Positions 8,201 through 16,239 of a DNA stretch of 64,000 nucleotides are shown here, one piece after another. A model generated the notes under the pieces. It saw nothing but the letters and a program-made list of their open reading frames with translations. It was not told the origin of the DNA and ran no database searches. Every line of letters begins with the position of its first letter. Positions within the stretch are counted from its first letter, which is position 1. This DNA comes from Jannaschia faecimaris (GTDB taxonomy: Bacteria > Pseudomonadota > Alphaproteobacteria > Rhodobacterales > Rhodobacteraceae): positions 372,001 to 436,000 of the forward strand of contig NZ_FNPX01000001.1 of assembly GCF_900107415.1 (NCBI RefSeq), read 5' to 3'. A program made the position numbers and the translations under genes.

Positions 8201-9264
8201 GCGCACCGACACGCGAAGACGTGCTTGCCGTCCTCAAGGGCATCGAGGCACCGAGCGGTGGTGATCTGGTTTCCGCCGGCCTGGTCCGGGCCCTGTCCGT
8301 CGGCGATGGGGAGGCACGCTTCGTCATGGAGATCGCGCCCAGTCAGGCCAAGGCCATGACACCCGTGCGCGACGCGGCCGAAGCCGCGCTGAGGGCGATG
8401 CCGGGCATGACCAAGGTCACCGTTGCTCTGACTGCGCATTCCGACAAGGCCCCGCCCGACCTGAAGCCTGCGCGCGCCGCCACGGCCCCCACCGGCCCCC
8501 AGTCGGTGCCGGGCGTAGCCCGCATCCTGGCAATCGCGAGCGGCAAGGGTGGCGTCGGCAAGTCGACCCTGTCGGCGAACCTGGCCGTGGCACTGGCCGC
8601 AGAAGGGCGGCGCGTGGGACTTTTGGATGCGGACGTCTACGGCCCTAGCCAGCCCCGGATGCTGGGCGTCTCGGGCCGTCCGCAGTCGCCCGATGGCAAG
8701 ACGATTCTGCCGCTGCGCAACCACGGTGTCACGATGATGTCGATGGGCCTGATGACGAACGAGGATCAGGCCGTCGTCTGGCGCGGCCCGATGCTGATGG
8801 GCGCGCTTCAGCAGATGATGAACCAGGTGCAATGGGGTACGCTTGATGTCCTGATCGTCGACTTGCCACCGGGGACGGGCGACGTGCAGATGACGCTCGG
8901 CCAGAAGTACCACGTCGACGGTGCGGTGATCGTCTCGACCCCGCAGGACGTGGCACTTCTGGATGCGCGCAAGGGCATCGACATGTTCAAGCAGATGTCC
9001 GTTCCGGTCGTTGGAATGGTCGAGAACATGTCCACGCATATCTGCACCAACTGCGGTCACGAGGAGCATATCTTCGGCCATGGCGGCGTCGCGAAAGAGG
9101 CCGAGAAGATGGGCGTTCCCCTGTTGGCCGAGATCCCATTGCACCTGTCGATCCGGGTTGCAGCCGATGGCGGTGCGCCGGTCGTCGCATCCAAGCCCAA
9201 CAGTCCGCAGGCACAGGCCTACCGCGCGCTGGCGCGTAAACTGGTCGACATGGGTCATGCCTGA
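8197..9264 (+). CDS. mrp: Mrp/NBP35-family Fe-S cluster carrier ATPase
   Basis: The 355-residue product has an N-terminal MIP18-like (DUF59) domain of about 85 residues, a linker, and a P-loop NTPase with the deviant Walker A GKGGVGKST (residues 116-124), a DADVYGPSQP switch and VDLPPGTGD. Near the end CTNCGHEEHIFG supplies the CxxC that bridges a [4Fe-4S] cluster between two monomers. Mrp/ApbC proteins carry clusters to apo-targets in an ATP-dependent way. Here the gene is in a formate dehydrogenase neighbourhood, so a dedicated role in loading clusters onto that enzyme or the 644-residue ferredoxin is a reasonable inference. Start and stop overlap both neighbours (4 and 8 bp). Confidence 0.92.
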   Translation: MSAPTREDVLAVLKGIEAPSGGDLVSAGLVRALSVGDGEARFVMEIAPSQAKAMTPVRDAAEAALRAMPGMTKVTVALTAHSDKAPPDLKPARAATAPTGPQSVPGVARILAIASGKGGVGKSTLSANLAVALAAEGRRVGLLDADVYGPSQPRMLGVSGRPQSPDGKTILPLRNHGVTMMSMGLMTNEDQAVVWRGPMLMGALQQMMNQVQWGTLDVLIVDLPPGTGDVQMTLGQKYHVDGAVIVSTPQDVALLDARKGIDMFKQMSVPVVGMVENMSTHICTNCGHEEHIFGHGGVAKEAEKMGVPLLAEIPLHLSIRVAADGGAPVVASKPNSPQAQAYRALARKLVDMGHA

Positions 9265-9910
9265 GTTTCCACCGCTGCTGCGCGGAACCCTGGCCGCCGA
9301 GCCCCGTGTTGCTGCCATCGCGGAGGCGACGGCCGGTTGCGACGGGGGGCTGATCTTCTGGCGCGGCGGCGACGTGCTGGAGGCCGCCGTCGTCTTTGCC
9401 CCCGACGTGCCGCTGTTGCAGGCGGCGCAGATGCTGCCGCTGACGGGTCTGGCCTTGCGTGACGGGCTGGGCGCGATCGGCCCGCCCGAGCTACCGATTC
9501 ACCTGACGTGGGACGGTCGGATCATGCTGAACGGGGCGGAGGCCGGGGCGGTGACCCTGATCGCGCCGAAGGGGTCGACCGACGCCATTCCCGACTGGAT
9601 TGTCGCGCATCTGTTGATCCGATTTGTCCCGGTCGAAGAGCATGACCGCACCGCGCTCTGGTCCGAAGGGGCCGGCGACATCACCCCCGATGAACTGGTC
9701 GAGGCCTGGGCGCGGCACATGCTGCATCGTCTGTCCGTATGGCAGGACGACGGGGCCAAGTCCCTCCATACCGACCTGACTGGTTGCGCTTGGGAGGCGG
9801 AATCGAAGGCCGAGGGCTTCCTGGGCTACGATGAAACGCTGGGCCGGTTGCGTCGCGACGGCGAGACGGTGAAACTGGACCCGCTGACCGACCTGCTGGA
9901 GACACCATGA
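9257..9910 (+). CDS. Biotin/lipoate protein ligase-like protein (DUF4444-type C-terminus)
   Basis: The 217-residue protein starts at ATG 9257, inside the last codons of mrp; a longer open frame upstream is only a shadow of mrp. Its N-terminal part (FWRGGDVLEAAVVFAPDVPL, later LGAIGPPELPIHLTWDGRIMLNG) resembles the catalytic fold of biotin and lipoate ligases, and the C-terminal part (DELVEAWARHMLHRLSVWQDDG) looks like the DUF4444 helper domain. The usual ligase GRGRRG-type ATP loop is not obvious, so catalytic activity is uncertain. Rhodobacterales carry such genes beside formate dehydrogenase. A target protein is not evident from the sequence. Confidence 0.72.
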   Translation: MPEFPPLLRGTLAAEPRVAAIAEATAGCDGGLIFWRGGDVLEAAVVFAPDVPLLQAAQMLPLTGLALRDGLGAIGPPELPIHLTWDGRIMLNGAEAGAVTLIAPKGSTDAIPDWIVAHLLIRFVPVEEHDRTALWSEGAGDITPDELVEAWARHMLHRLSVWQDDGAKSLHTDLTGCAWEAESKAEGFLGYDETLGRLRRDGETVKLDPLTDLLETP

Positions 9911-10380
9911 ACCTGGCCCGTGCGATCCATTTCGACGAAAGTGACATGAACGTCTATCACGTGCCCGCCCGGACCGGCGAATGGTGCATACCCGGCGGGT
10001 TCGAGTTTTCCGACTGGTCCGACGGCGATCTGGTCGGTAAGGCACGGCAGGCCTTCACCAACGGCTGGCTGGGTCTGGATACCTTCGGACGCGTCACCTT
10101 TGTTGCCGTCACCCGGATCGAACCGGCGGAACGCGAGGCCCTTGTCGAAGCTCTTGCCGATCACTTCGTGCAGATGCATGGCGCGCCGTCGCGCGAGGCG
10201 GCCTATCCCGTGGCCACGCAGGAAGTCGACGCGATGATCGACCTGTGCGATGGCGTCGACCCGAACCGGGTCATCACCGTCGCGCGGGAGCTTGGCGAGG
10301 CCGGCGTGCGCGAGACGTTCCGCATCCTGGAGGCCCGCGACGCCGATCTGGCACAGGTGGCTGTCCACGGCGAGGAATAG
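9907..10380 (+). CDS. Conserved protein, DUF6505-like
   Basis: A 157-residue soluble protein (MNLARAIHFDESDMNVYHVPARTG at the start) with no signal, cysteine motif or membrane segment. The middle contains GGFEFSDWSDGDLVGKARQAFTNGWLGLDTFGRVTFVAV, a likely alpha/beta fold. It overlaps the ligase-like gene by 4 bp (ATGA) and is the last gene of the five-gene cassette. From memory it corresponds to DUF6505, seen in the same neighbourhood in other Rhodobacterales; this was not verified by search. Function is unknown. Fixed position in the cassette suggests it acts with the Mrp ATPase and ferredoxin, which is inference. Confidence 0.7.
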   Translation: MNLARAIHFDESDMNVYHVPARTGEWCIPGGFEFSDWSDGDLVGKARQAFTNGWLGLDTFGRVTFVAVTRIEPAEREALVEALADHFVQMHGAPSREAAYPVATQEVDAMIDLCDGVDPNRVITVARELGEAGVRETFRILEARDADLAQVAVHGEE

Positions 10381-10435
10381 ATTTCTTTGCTTTGGCACCA
10401 GAAGTCCGGGGCATCCTTCCAAGACAAGAGACCGG

Positions 10436-11224
10436 TCAGCGTTCGGCGTTGAACGTGAAAAGCTGTTCGCCCGCGACCCGGTAGCCGTTGATCAGGGTTT
10501 CCGCGCGTTCGGATACCAGCCAATCCTCCAGCCGGGCGGCGGCTTCGGCGTTGACGTGGGCGTGCTTGTCCGGGTTCACGGGAAGATAGGCATATTGGTT
10601 GAACAGCGCCGGATCGCCTTGGAACGCGATTGCCATACCATCCTTGTTGCCGAAGTTCAGCCAGCTGGCCCGGTCCGACAGAACATAAGCCCCCATGCCG
10701 ACAGCCGTGTTCAGCGCGGCCCCCATGCCGGCACCGACGGGGCGATACCAATCGCCTTCGGGCGGCAGGCCGGAGGCCTCCCAGAGGGCCAGTTCCGCCT
10801 TGTGCGTGCCGCTGTCGTCCCCTCTGCTGACGAAGGGCACTTCGGCGGCGGCGATGCGCGCCAGCGCCTCGGGGGCGCTTTGTGCGCCATTGATACCGGC
10901 GGGATCCTCGACCGGGCCGACGATGACGAAATCGTTGTACATGATCTCGCGGCGATACTCCGCGTTACCGGCGGCCACGAAGGCATCCTCCGCCGGGCGC
11001 GAATGCACCAGAACGGCATCTACGTCGCCCGCCGCACCCAATCGCAGAGCCTGCCCGGTCCCGACAACGACAAGCTGAACTTCGATGTCGGTCCCGTCCC
11101 TGATTTCCGGCAGCAGGACGTCAGCCAGACCGGAATTCTGGAACGAGGTGGTAACGGCCATTTTCATTGTCTCGGCCGGGGCGGCGACGGGCAAAAGACA
11201 GAACAGGAGGGCGCGTAGAAGCAT
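10436..11224 (-). CDS. tupA: Tungstate ABC transporter substrate-binding protein
   Basis: The 262-residue protein starts at ATG 11222-11224 with a signal peptide (MLLRALLFCLLPVAAPAE). The mature part opens with TTSFQNSGLADVLLPEI, matching the TupA signature TTTSxxNSGL that binds the oxyanion, and continues with VHSRPAEDAF, NDFVIVGP and FVSRGDDSGTHKAE, all typical of tungstate-specific rather than molybdate-specific binding proteins. It is followed downstream by nothing in the same operon but preceded by the ATPase and permease genes in order B-C-A on the minus strand. A longer upstream reading frame lacks a ribosome site and was not used. Confidence 0.9.
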   Translation of the reverse strand: MLLRALLFCLLPVAAPAETMKMAVTTSFQNSGLADVLLPEIRDGTDIEVQLVVVGTGQALRLGAAGDVDAVLVHSRPAEDAFVAAGNAEYRREIMYNDFVIVGPVEDPAGINGAQSAPEALARIAAAEVPFVSRGDDSGTHKAELALWEASGLPPEGDWYRPVGAGMGAALNTAVGMGAYVLSDRASWLNFGNKDGMAIAFQGDPALFNQYAYLPVNPDKHAHVNAEAAARLEDWLVSERAETLINGYRVAGEQLFTFNAER

Positions 11225-11308
11225 AAGTGTCTCGTTATGGTTACCGATCTTGCGGCAGATGATTTCGGCGGAAGGACGGGCTGTAAAGGTCAAACGTGCG
11301 ATGCCGCC

Positions 11309-12022
11309 TCAGTCGACGATATCGCCGCGCAGAAAGGCGCGCGCTTCGGCGGTATCGGGCCCGTCGAAGAAGGCGGTGGCAGGTCCTGTTTCGTGGATGC
11401 GACCATGCAGAAGAAAAATCACGTCGTCGGCGATGCGCCGTGCCTGCCCCATGTCGTGCGTTGCCATGACAAGACGCGTGCCACTGGCGGCGGCCTCGAC
11501 CAGGTGCGACTCGATCTGCCTTGTCGCGCTGCCATCCAGTGCGGCGCAGGGTTCGTCCGCGAACAGAATTTCCGGTGTGGCGATCAGGGCGCGGGCCAGG
11601 GCCAGCCGCTGCATCTCTCCGCCCGAAAGCGAAGGGGCCGATTGCTCAAGCTTGGCCGTCAGATCGAAGCGCGACGCTGCGGTCCGGGCCATCGCGGTCG
11701 CTTGCGCGCGTGGCATGCCGTGCAGGCGTAAGGGAAAGACTAGGTTGGCCAGAACCGACCGGCGCAGGGCAATGGGTTGCTGAAAGACATAGGCCTGACG
11801 CCGCCGCGCCTCCGTATCCGGAAGCGACCATGTGACGGAGCCCGCCGCGACCCGCTGCAATCCGTGCATCATCCGCAGAAGCGACGTCTTGCCCGACCCG
11901 TTCGGCCCGATCACCACGGTCACGCCCCGCTCGCCCAGCTTCAGATCGACCGGCCCGACCAGAACCTTGCCGCGCCGCCGGAGTGTCGCACCCGCCAACG
12001 TCAGGGGCAGCGCGCTTACCAT
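11309..12022 (-). CDS. tupC: Tungstate ABC transporter ATP-binding protein
   Basis: The 237-residue ATPase has Walker A GPNGSGKTS (about residues 39-47), a Q-loop in YVFQQP, signature LSGGEMQRLALARAL, Walker B EILFADEP and the switch histidine in MATHDMGQ. The start at ATG 12020-12022 overlaps the permease gene by 7 bp; a longer open frame upstream is the shadow of that permease. It energises tungstate uptake by TupB. The downstream gap of 84 bp to tupA is within an operon distance. Confidence 0.9.
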   Translation of the reverse strand: MVSALPLTLAGATLRRRGKVLVGPVDLKLGERGVTVVIGPNGSGKTSLLRMMHGLQRVAAGSVTWSLPDTEARRRQAYVFQQPIALRRSVLANLVFPLRLHGMPRAQATAMARTAASRFDLTAKLEQSAPSLSGGEMQRLALARALIATPEILFADEPCAALDGSATRQIESHLVEAAASGTRLVMATHDMGQARRIADDVIFLLHGRIHETGPATAFFDGPDTAEARAFLRGDIVD

Positions 12023-12720
12023 GTGCCCTGCCGCTCGGTTCGCAGCGCCCAGTGGCTGGCCCAGGACACGATCAGCGCAAGCGCGATCAGCACGATGCCC
12101 AGACCCAGGGCCAGCGCGAAGTCCCCGCGGCCCGTCTCCAGCGCGATGGCAGTGGTCAGGACGCGTGTCATCCCGTCGATGTTGCCGCCGACGATCATGA
12201 TGGCCCCGACTTCCCCGATGGCGCGCCCAAACCCGGCCAACGCCGCCGTCAGCAACGCCCGCCGCCCGTCCAGCAGCAGCGTCATGATGCGCTGCGTCCG
12301 CGTGGCGTTCATCGAGATCAGCAGGTCGTGGTAGGTGGACCAAAGGTCGCGCATCGCCTGGTGCGCGATGGAGGCGATCAGCGGCGTGATGATAATCACC
12401 TGCGCCACGATCATCGCGGTCGGTGTGAACAACAGGCCTAGCACCCCCAAGGGCCCCGATCGGGACAGCATCAGGTAGACGACCAGCCCAACCACGACCG
12501 GCGGCAGGCCGATCAGTGCGTTCATCGTTGCGATCACCGCGCGGCGCATCCGAAACCGCCGCACGGCAAGCCAGCCGCCCAGCGGCAGACCGATGGCACA
12601 GGCGATGACGAGCGCGGTCAATGTCACGCGCAGCGACCGGAGCGTGATCTCGATCAGCTCCGTGTCCAGCGTCACGATCATGCGCAGCGCTTCGGTCAAT
12701 CCGGCCAAAAGGTCGCCCAT
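12016..12720 (-). CDS. tupB: Tungstate ABC transporter permease
   Basis: The 234-residue membrane protein carries about five hydrophobic segments and the EAA-loop typical of ABC permeases near residues 150-175 (MNATRTQRIMTLLLDGRRALLTAALAG). The N-terminal LRSLRVTLTALVIACAIGLPLGG and later GFGRAIGEVGAIMIVGGNI match the TupB branch. A GGAGGAGGG ribosome site lies directly upstream of ATG 12718-12720, which decides the start over a more distal in-frame ATG. It is the first tup gene, 69 bp after the end of a glycosyltransferase gene on the same strand. Confidence 0.9.
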   Translation of the reverse strand: MGDLLAGLTEALRMIVTLDTELIEITLRSLRVTLTALVIACAIGLPLGGWLAVRRFRMRRAVIATMNALIGLPPVVVGLVVYLMLSRSGPLGVLGLLFTPTAMIVAQVIIITPLIASIAHQAMRDLWSTYHDLLISMNATRTQRIMTLLLDGRRALLTAALAGFGRAIGEVGAIMIVGGNIDGMTRVLTTAIALETGRGDFALALGLGIVLIALALIVSWASHWALRTERQGTW

Positions 12721-12789
12721 GGTCCCTCCTCCGCTGGCCAGATGGACTACCAAGCGGGCGGTGTTCAAGCCCTGCCTCGCGGTCTGCCG

Positions 12790-13758
12790 TCAGAAACGCC
12801 CCAGAAGTACGCTGGCCCACATGCCAAGACGACCGGCAAGGCCGTCGCGGTGGATACCCGTGCGGGCGAAGGCCCGCACACGGGGGCCGAAGGGTTGCGC
12901 TCGCAAGGCGCGCAGCTCCTCCAGCAGCTTGGCATTGGCCGGGGTCAGTCGAGTCCGCATCGCATCCAGGTTGGCAATATTGGCATCGGTCCAGTCCCGA
13001 TAGCGCCCGTCGACCATATTGCGCAGCCGCTTGAGTGTCGCGACAATCCCGTTGTTCGAGCCGATCTGATTACGCTCGTGCTGTCGGTAGATCACGAAAG
13101 GCTCGTCATCGAAGATCGCCGTGCCGCCGCAGCCCATCAAGGTCTGGTAGATCCACCAGTCGTGAACCGGGGCCGCCGCAAGGCGCTGTCCCGCCTCCCG
13201 CATGAGGTCCGTTCCCGCGCGGTTGAGCACCATGGTGTTGCCCCCGGCGTAATTGCGGGCCATCGCGTGGCGGAACGACGGGGACACGCCCATTCCGCGT
13301 GAAGGCCGGCCTCGGGTCAGGTCGCCTGCCGCGACAAGGGCGCGACCGCCGTAGACAGCCGCGCCCTTCACCGGTGCAAGCCGGTCACACGCCCGCTCCA
13401 GCTTGCACGGCAGCCAGATGTCGTCCTGATCCGAGAGGGCGACCCAACCGGTCCCAGCGGGCATCCGCGCCAGAAGCGAGGCGAAGTTGCGTCCGAATCC
13501 CCGGCAGGGGCCGTCCAGCACCTGAACGGCGAAGGGTGCGGTCCGGGCGAAATCCGCCAGCATCGCCCGGGTGTCGTCCGTTGATCCGTCGTCGCTGACC
13601 AACAGCAGATGTGGCTGCCGTGTCTGGTCTACGAAAGACTGTAGCTGCGCCGGCAGGAAGGCTGTTCCGTTGTAGGTGGCCATGGCCACGACAAGCGCGC
13701 CGTCCGGGACGGAGATCGGGGTTTCGGAGGGGGGGAGAGCCGGCGCATCGAATGTCAT
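12790..13758 (-). CDS. Family 2 glycosyltransferase
   Basis: The 322-residue protein has a GT-A fold: VVAMATYNGTAFLPAQLQSFVDQT at the nucleotide site, SDDGSTDDT, and WVALSDQDDIWLP containing the metal-binding DQDD. Later GCGGTAIFDDEPFVIYRQHERNQIGSNNG resembles the RfbN/rhamnosyl-transferase-like subgroup that elongates surface polysaccharides. No membrane anchor is seen. Sugar and acceptor cannot be predicted. It is monocistronic or leads into tupBCA (69 bp gap), which has no functional relation; upstream, 118 bp separate it from the sugar-acid dehydrogenase gene. Confidence 0.85.
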   Translation of the reverse strand: MTFDAPALPPSETPISVPDGALVVAMATYNGTAFLPAQLQSFVDQTRQPHLLLVSDDGSTDDTRAMLADFARTAPFAVQVLDGPCRGFGRNFASLLARMPAGTGWVALSDQDDIWLPCKLERACDRLAPVKGAAVYGGRALVAAGDLTRGRPSRGMGVSPSFRHAMARNYAGGNTMVLNRAGTDLMREAGQRLAAAPVHDWWIYQTLMGCGGTAIFDDEPFVIYRQHERNQIGSNNGIVATLKRLRNMVDGRYRDWTDANIANLDAMRTRLTPANAKLLEELRALRAQPFGPRVRAFARTGIHRDGLAGRLGMWASVLLGRF

Positions 13759-13876
13759 GATGCCTCATAGGACAGCCCCCGCACGGGGGCCATGGCCGCA
13801 GGGTCAGGCAGCCGGGCTTACCGCGACCATTTTCCGATAACGTTGGGTCAGCTTAGGGCGGCACCTCTCACGGTCG

Positions 13877-14971
13877 TTAGGCCTTCAGGGTGCGCGTAAC
13901 GATGCGGCTCAGCGACGTCTTGGGCGCGGTATCGCCCTGCGCTTCGGCCCAGGACAGGAAGGCCTTTATCCGCCGCTCGACCTTCTGGGCATGGTTCTGG
14001 GCGATGTCTTCAAGCCTGTGATCAAGGTAGGGGTTCGCAAAGCGTCCGATCGTCGTCTCCACGTAGGCGCGGGCGACTTGGCCCATTCCTGCGGCGTCGA
14101 AAGCTGGCAGGACCTCCGTTTCGTACAGGCGGCGCAGCGTGGCCTCGCGCCGCGCGACGAACAGGCGGACGAGGGCAGGCGTGAACTCCGGGTCCTGGCG
14201 GAACTGGTCGGCCATCCACGTGTGGGCCAGGTTCAGGATGAAAAGCTTGAGCGTCTCGATCTCGGACAGGTTGCTCACGACCTGAACCGCCGGGTGATCG
14301 CAGGGCAGGATCAGCCCCGGCTGATCCTCGATCGCCCAAAGGGCATAAGGTTCGGCCACGGCCCCCGCGGGTTCCAGCGGTTGCGAGACGATACGATCGA
14401 CGAGCGAATTTACCCACGTAACGTCGCGCATGAGCCAGGCCCGCAACGCATCCCCTTCGGCCAGCTCCAGCACCCTGTCGCGGAGCACGGTGCCGTTGTC
14501 GGCGATCAGCTCCATCGGCATGACCTGGATCGGCCTGCCGCCTGCCGCGTGGCGCGAAGCAAGCAGCCGGGTCAGCTTGGCGGGATAGGACAGGTCTTGC
14601 ACCGGGGCGTCCGTGCCGTCGGCGGGGCAGGGGTCGTATCCACTGTCGCCGGTGTTCGACAGGACCATTCGGGCTTCCTCCACGAAGACGCGCGTGATCT
14701 CCGCCCAGTCGGTCTCGGTCGAAAGGGTGCGCGCCACGCTGTTGACGCGGGTGACCCGTTGAACCGGGGTGCGGTCCTCCATTCCTTCGATCCGCACATC
14801 GTAGCCACTGGTCAATGCGGCAAGCCTTGCGGCGCGCGCCGGGTCGCCGCTGGTTTGGACAACCGAAATTGGCCCCACGTCCTGACCGGCGGCGCGGGCT
14901 TCGGACACGAACAGGTCGGCGTGGGCCTGAAGGAAACGGCTCGTGCCGAACTGGAGGATCGGGGTCCGCAT
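13877..14971 (-). CDS. Mannitol dehydrogenase-family oxidoreductase (tagaturonate/mannonate reductase-like)
   Basis: The 364-residue protein begins MRTPILQFGTSRFLQAHADLF, an NAD-binding start typical of UxaB/UxuB-like enzymes. The catalytic region SEIETLKLFILNLAHTWMADQF corresponds to the family K-x-L-x-LN-x-x-H motif. Such enzymes reduce keto-sugar acids (tagaturonate or fructuronate) or oxidise polyols with NAD. An upstream GTG three codons earlier would also be possible; no strong ribosome site separates them. It is divergent from a lactonase-like amidohydrolase 81 bp away, which supports a sugar-acid pathway. The exact substrate is not readable. Confidence 0.8.
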   Translation of the reverse strand: MRTPILQFGTSRFLQAHADLFVSEARAAGQDVGPISVVQTSGDPARAARLAALTSGYDVRIEGMEDRTPVQRVTRVNSVARTLSTETDWAEITRVFVEEARMVLSNTGDSGYDPCPADGTDAPVQDLSYPAKLTRLLASRHAAGGRPIQVMPMELIADNGTVLRDRVLELAEGDALRAWLMRDVTWVNSLVDRIVSQPLEPAGAVAEPYALWAIEDQPGLILPCDHPAVQVVSNLSEIETLKLFILNLAHTWMADQFRQDPEFTPALVRLFVARREATLRRLYETEVLPAFDAAGMGQVARAYVETTIGRFANPYLDHRLEDIAQNHAQKVERRIKAFLSWAEAQGDTAPKTSLSRIVTRTLKA

Positions 14972-15052
14972 GAGGCGCACTTTCAGCGAGGGACGAGGGT
15001 CGGTTTTCAGCTAGACTGCACGGTAGCAGCCAATCAGACAGGACGTCAGCCT

Positions 15053-15892
15053 ATGACCCGCATCGACGCGCATCAGCACTTCTGGCGGGTGGACCGGGGT
15101 GATTATCATTGGATGGACCACAGTGTTGCCCGGATCCGACGCGATATCCTGCCGCCTGATCTGGAGCCGCACTTGGCACGGCATGACATCGCGGGCACGA
15201 TATTGGTTCAAGCCGCCCAGACCGAGGCGGAGACCCAGTTCCTGTTGGAGTTGGCGCGTCGCACGCCATTCGTCCGCGGCGTCGTCGGCTGGGCCGATCT
15301 GGAAGCGCCGGACCTGACCGCGCGGCTGGACGGGCTGAACGATCCGAAGTTGCGCGGATTGCGGCCCATGTTGCAGGACATCGCCGAGACGGAATGGCTT
15401 GCGCGTCCGGCGGTGGTCGATGGATTGCGGTTGATCGCGGCGAAGGGCCTGCGCCTTGATGCGCTGGTGCAGCCGCGACACCTTATCGTTCTGGCCGATA
15501 TCGCCGCGCGCATTCCGACACTTCCAATCGTGATCGACCATTGCGCCAAGCCGATCATCGCGGGCGGGGCGGACCCAGGTGACGTCTGGCGCGCCGACAT
15601 GGCGCGTCTGGCCGCCTTGCCGTGGGTCTTCTGCAAGATTTCCGGCTTGGCGAACGAGGTCGGGCCGGGCTGGACGGTCGATGACCTGCGCCCGACCCTC
15701 GATCACGTCCTTTCGGTTTTCGGACCGGACCGCGTGATGTGGGGTAGCGATTGGCCGGTTCTGGACCTTGCCGGAAATTATGATCGCTGGGTCGACGCGA
15801 CAGGAACGCTCCTGGCACCCTTTTCCGAAGAAGCACGGGCGCAGGTCATGGGGGGGACGGCGGCGCGATTCTACGGTGTATCGAGCAGTTGA
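15053..15892 (+). CDS. Amidohydrolase family 2 protein, sugar lactonase-like
   Basis: The 279-residue TIM-barrel hydrolase starts IDAHQHFWRV (metal-binding HxH), has VIDHCAKP and finishes with MWGSDWPVL (catalytic Asp), the pattern of COG3618 fuconolactonase and rhamnonolactonase-like enzymes. It likely opens a sugar-acid lactone, giving the acid used by the divergent oxidoreductase; the sugar is unknown. A long reading frame upstream in the same phase is antisense to that oxidoreductase and is not coding. The last 22 bp overlap, tail to tail, the Lin0512 gene on the other strand. Confidence 0.85.
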   Translation: MTRIDAHQHFWRVDRGDYHWMDHSVARIRRDILPPDLEPHLARHDIAGTILVQAAQTEAETQFLLELARRTPFVRGVVGWADLEAPDLTARLDGLNDPKLRGLRPMLQDIAETEWLARPAVVDGLRLIAAKGLRLDALVQPRHLIVLADIAARIPTLPIVIDHCAKPIIAGGADPGDVWRADMARLAALPWVFCKISGLANEVGPGWTVDDLRPTLDHVLSVFGPDRVMWGSDWPVLDLAGNYDRWVDATGTLLAPFSEEARAQVMGGTAARFYGVSSS

Positions 15893-16239
15893 AAGCCGTG
15901 ATCTTCGGTGTCCAGAAAGGCCTTCACGCCCGCGACGGCCAGCGTGATATCTTCCTTGCCGCCCATGCCCCGATCGTGCAGCCCGCCCTCGATCACCGTC
16001 ACCTCGATCGTGCCATACGGGAGCGCGTCGGCAACGGCCTGTTTGTTCACCTGGTCGGGGAAAGGCACGGCGATCGTGACCTCGACGCGCATCTGCGACG
16101 GGTGCTTGTAGGCCTTGAACAGTGTCAGCGAGGAATGCCGGATCGCATCCGACACGGCGCGAAGCGCGGCCTTGGTCATGTCGTGGCCATGGACGTCAGC
16201 GCCCATGCCGATTTCAAGGATCAGCGGCTTTTCGGTCAT
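15871..16239 (-). CDS. Lin0512 family protein, copy 1
   Basis: A 122-residue protein starting MTEKPLILEIGMGADVHGHDMTKAALRAVSDAIRHSSL, the Lin0512 signature of an EIGMGxDxxGxDxTKAAxRAVxDAI stretch. It is paralogous to the gene immediately upstream, with which it overlaps by 4 bp, and resembles a small beta-alpha-beta unit. The C-terminal part contains a Gly/Asp-rich loop (EGGLHDRGMGGKEDITLAVAGVKAF). Biochemical function of the family is not established. Its 3' end overlaps the convergent amidohydrolase gene by 22 bp. Confidence 0.85.
   Translation of the reverse strand: MTEKPLILEIGMGADVHGHDMTKAALRAVSDAIRHSSLTLFKAYKHPSQMRVEVTIAVPFPDQVNKQAVADALPYGTIEVTVIEGGLHDRGMGGKEDITLAVAGVKAFLDTEDHGFQLLDTP

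Noticed and set aside
13775-13790. Hairpin GCCCCC-GCAC-GGGGGC as a terminator
   Set aside because: The stem is good but neither side has a T-tract and its distance from the neighbouring gene ends is ambiguous.
13991-15052. Long upstream extension of the amidohydrolase frame
   Set aside because: It is antisense to the sugar-acid oxidoreductase, and the family start (IDAHQHFW) lies at 15053.
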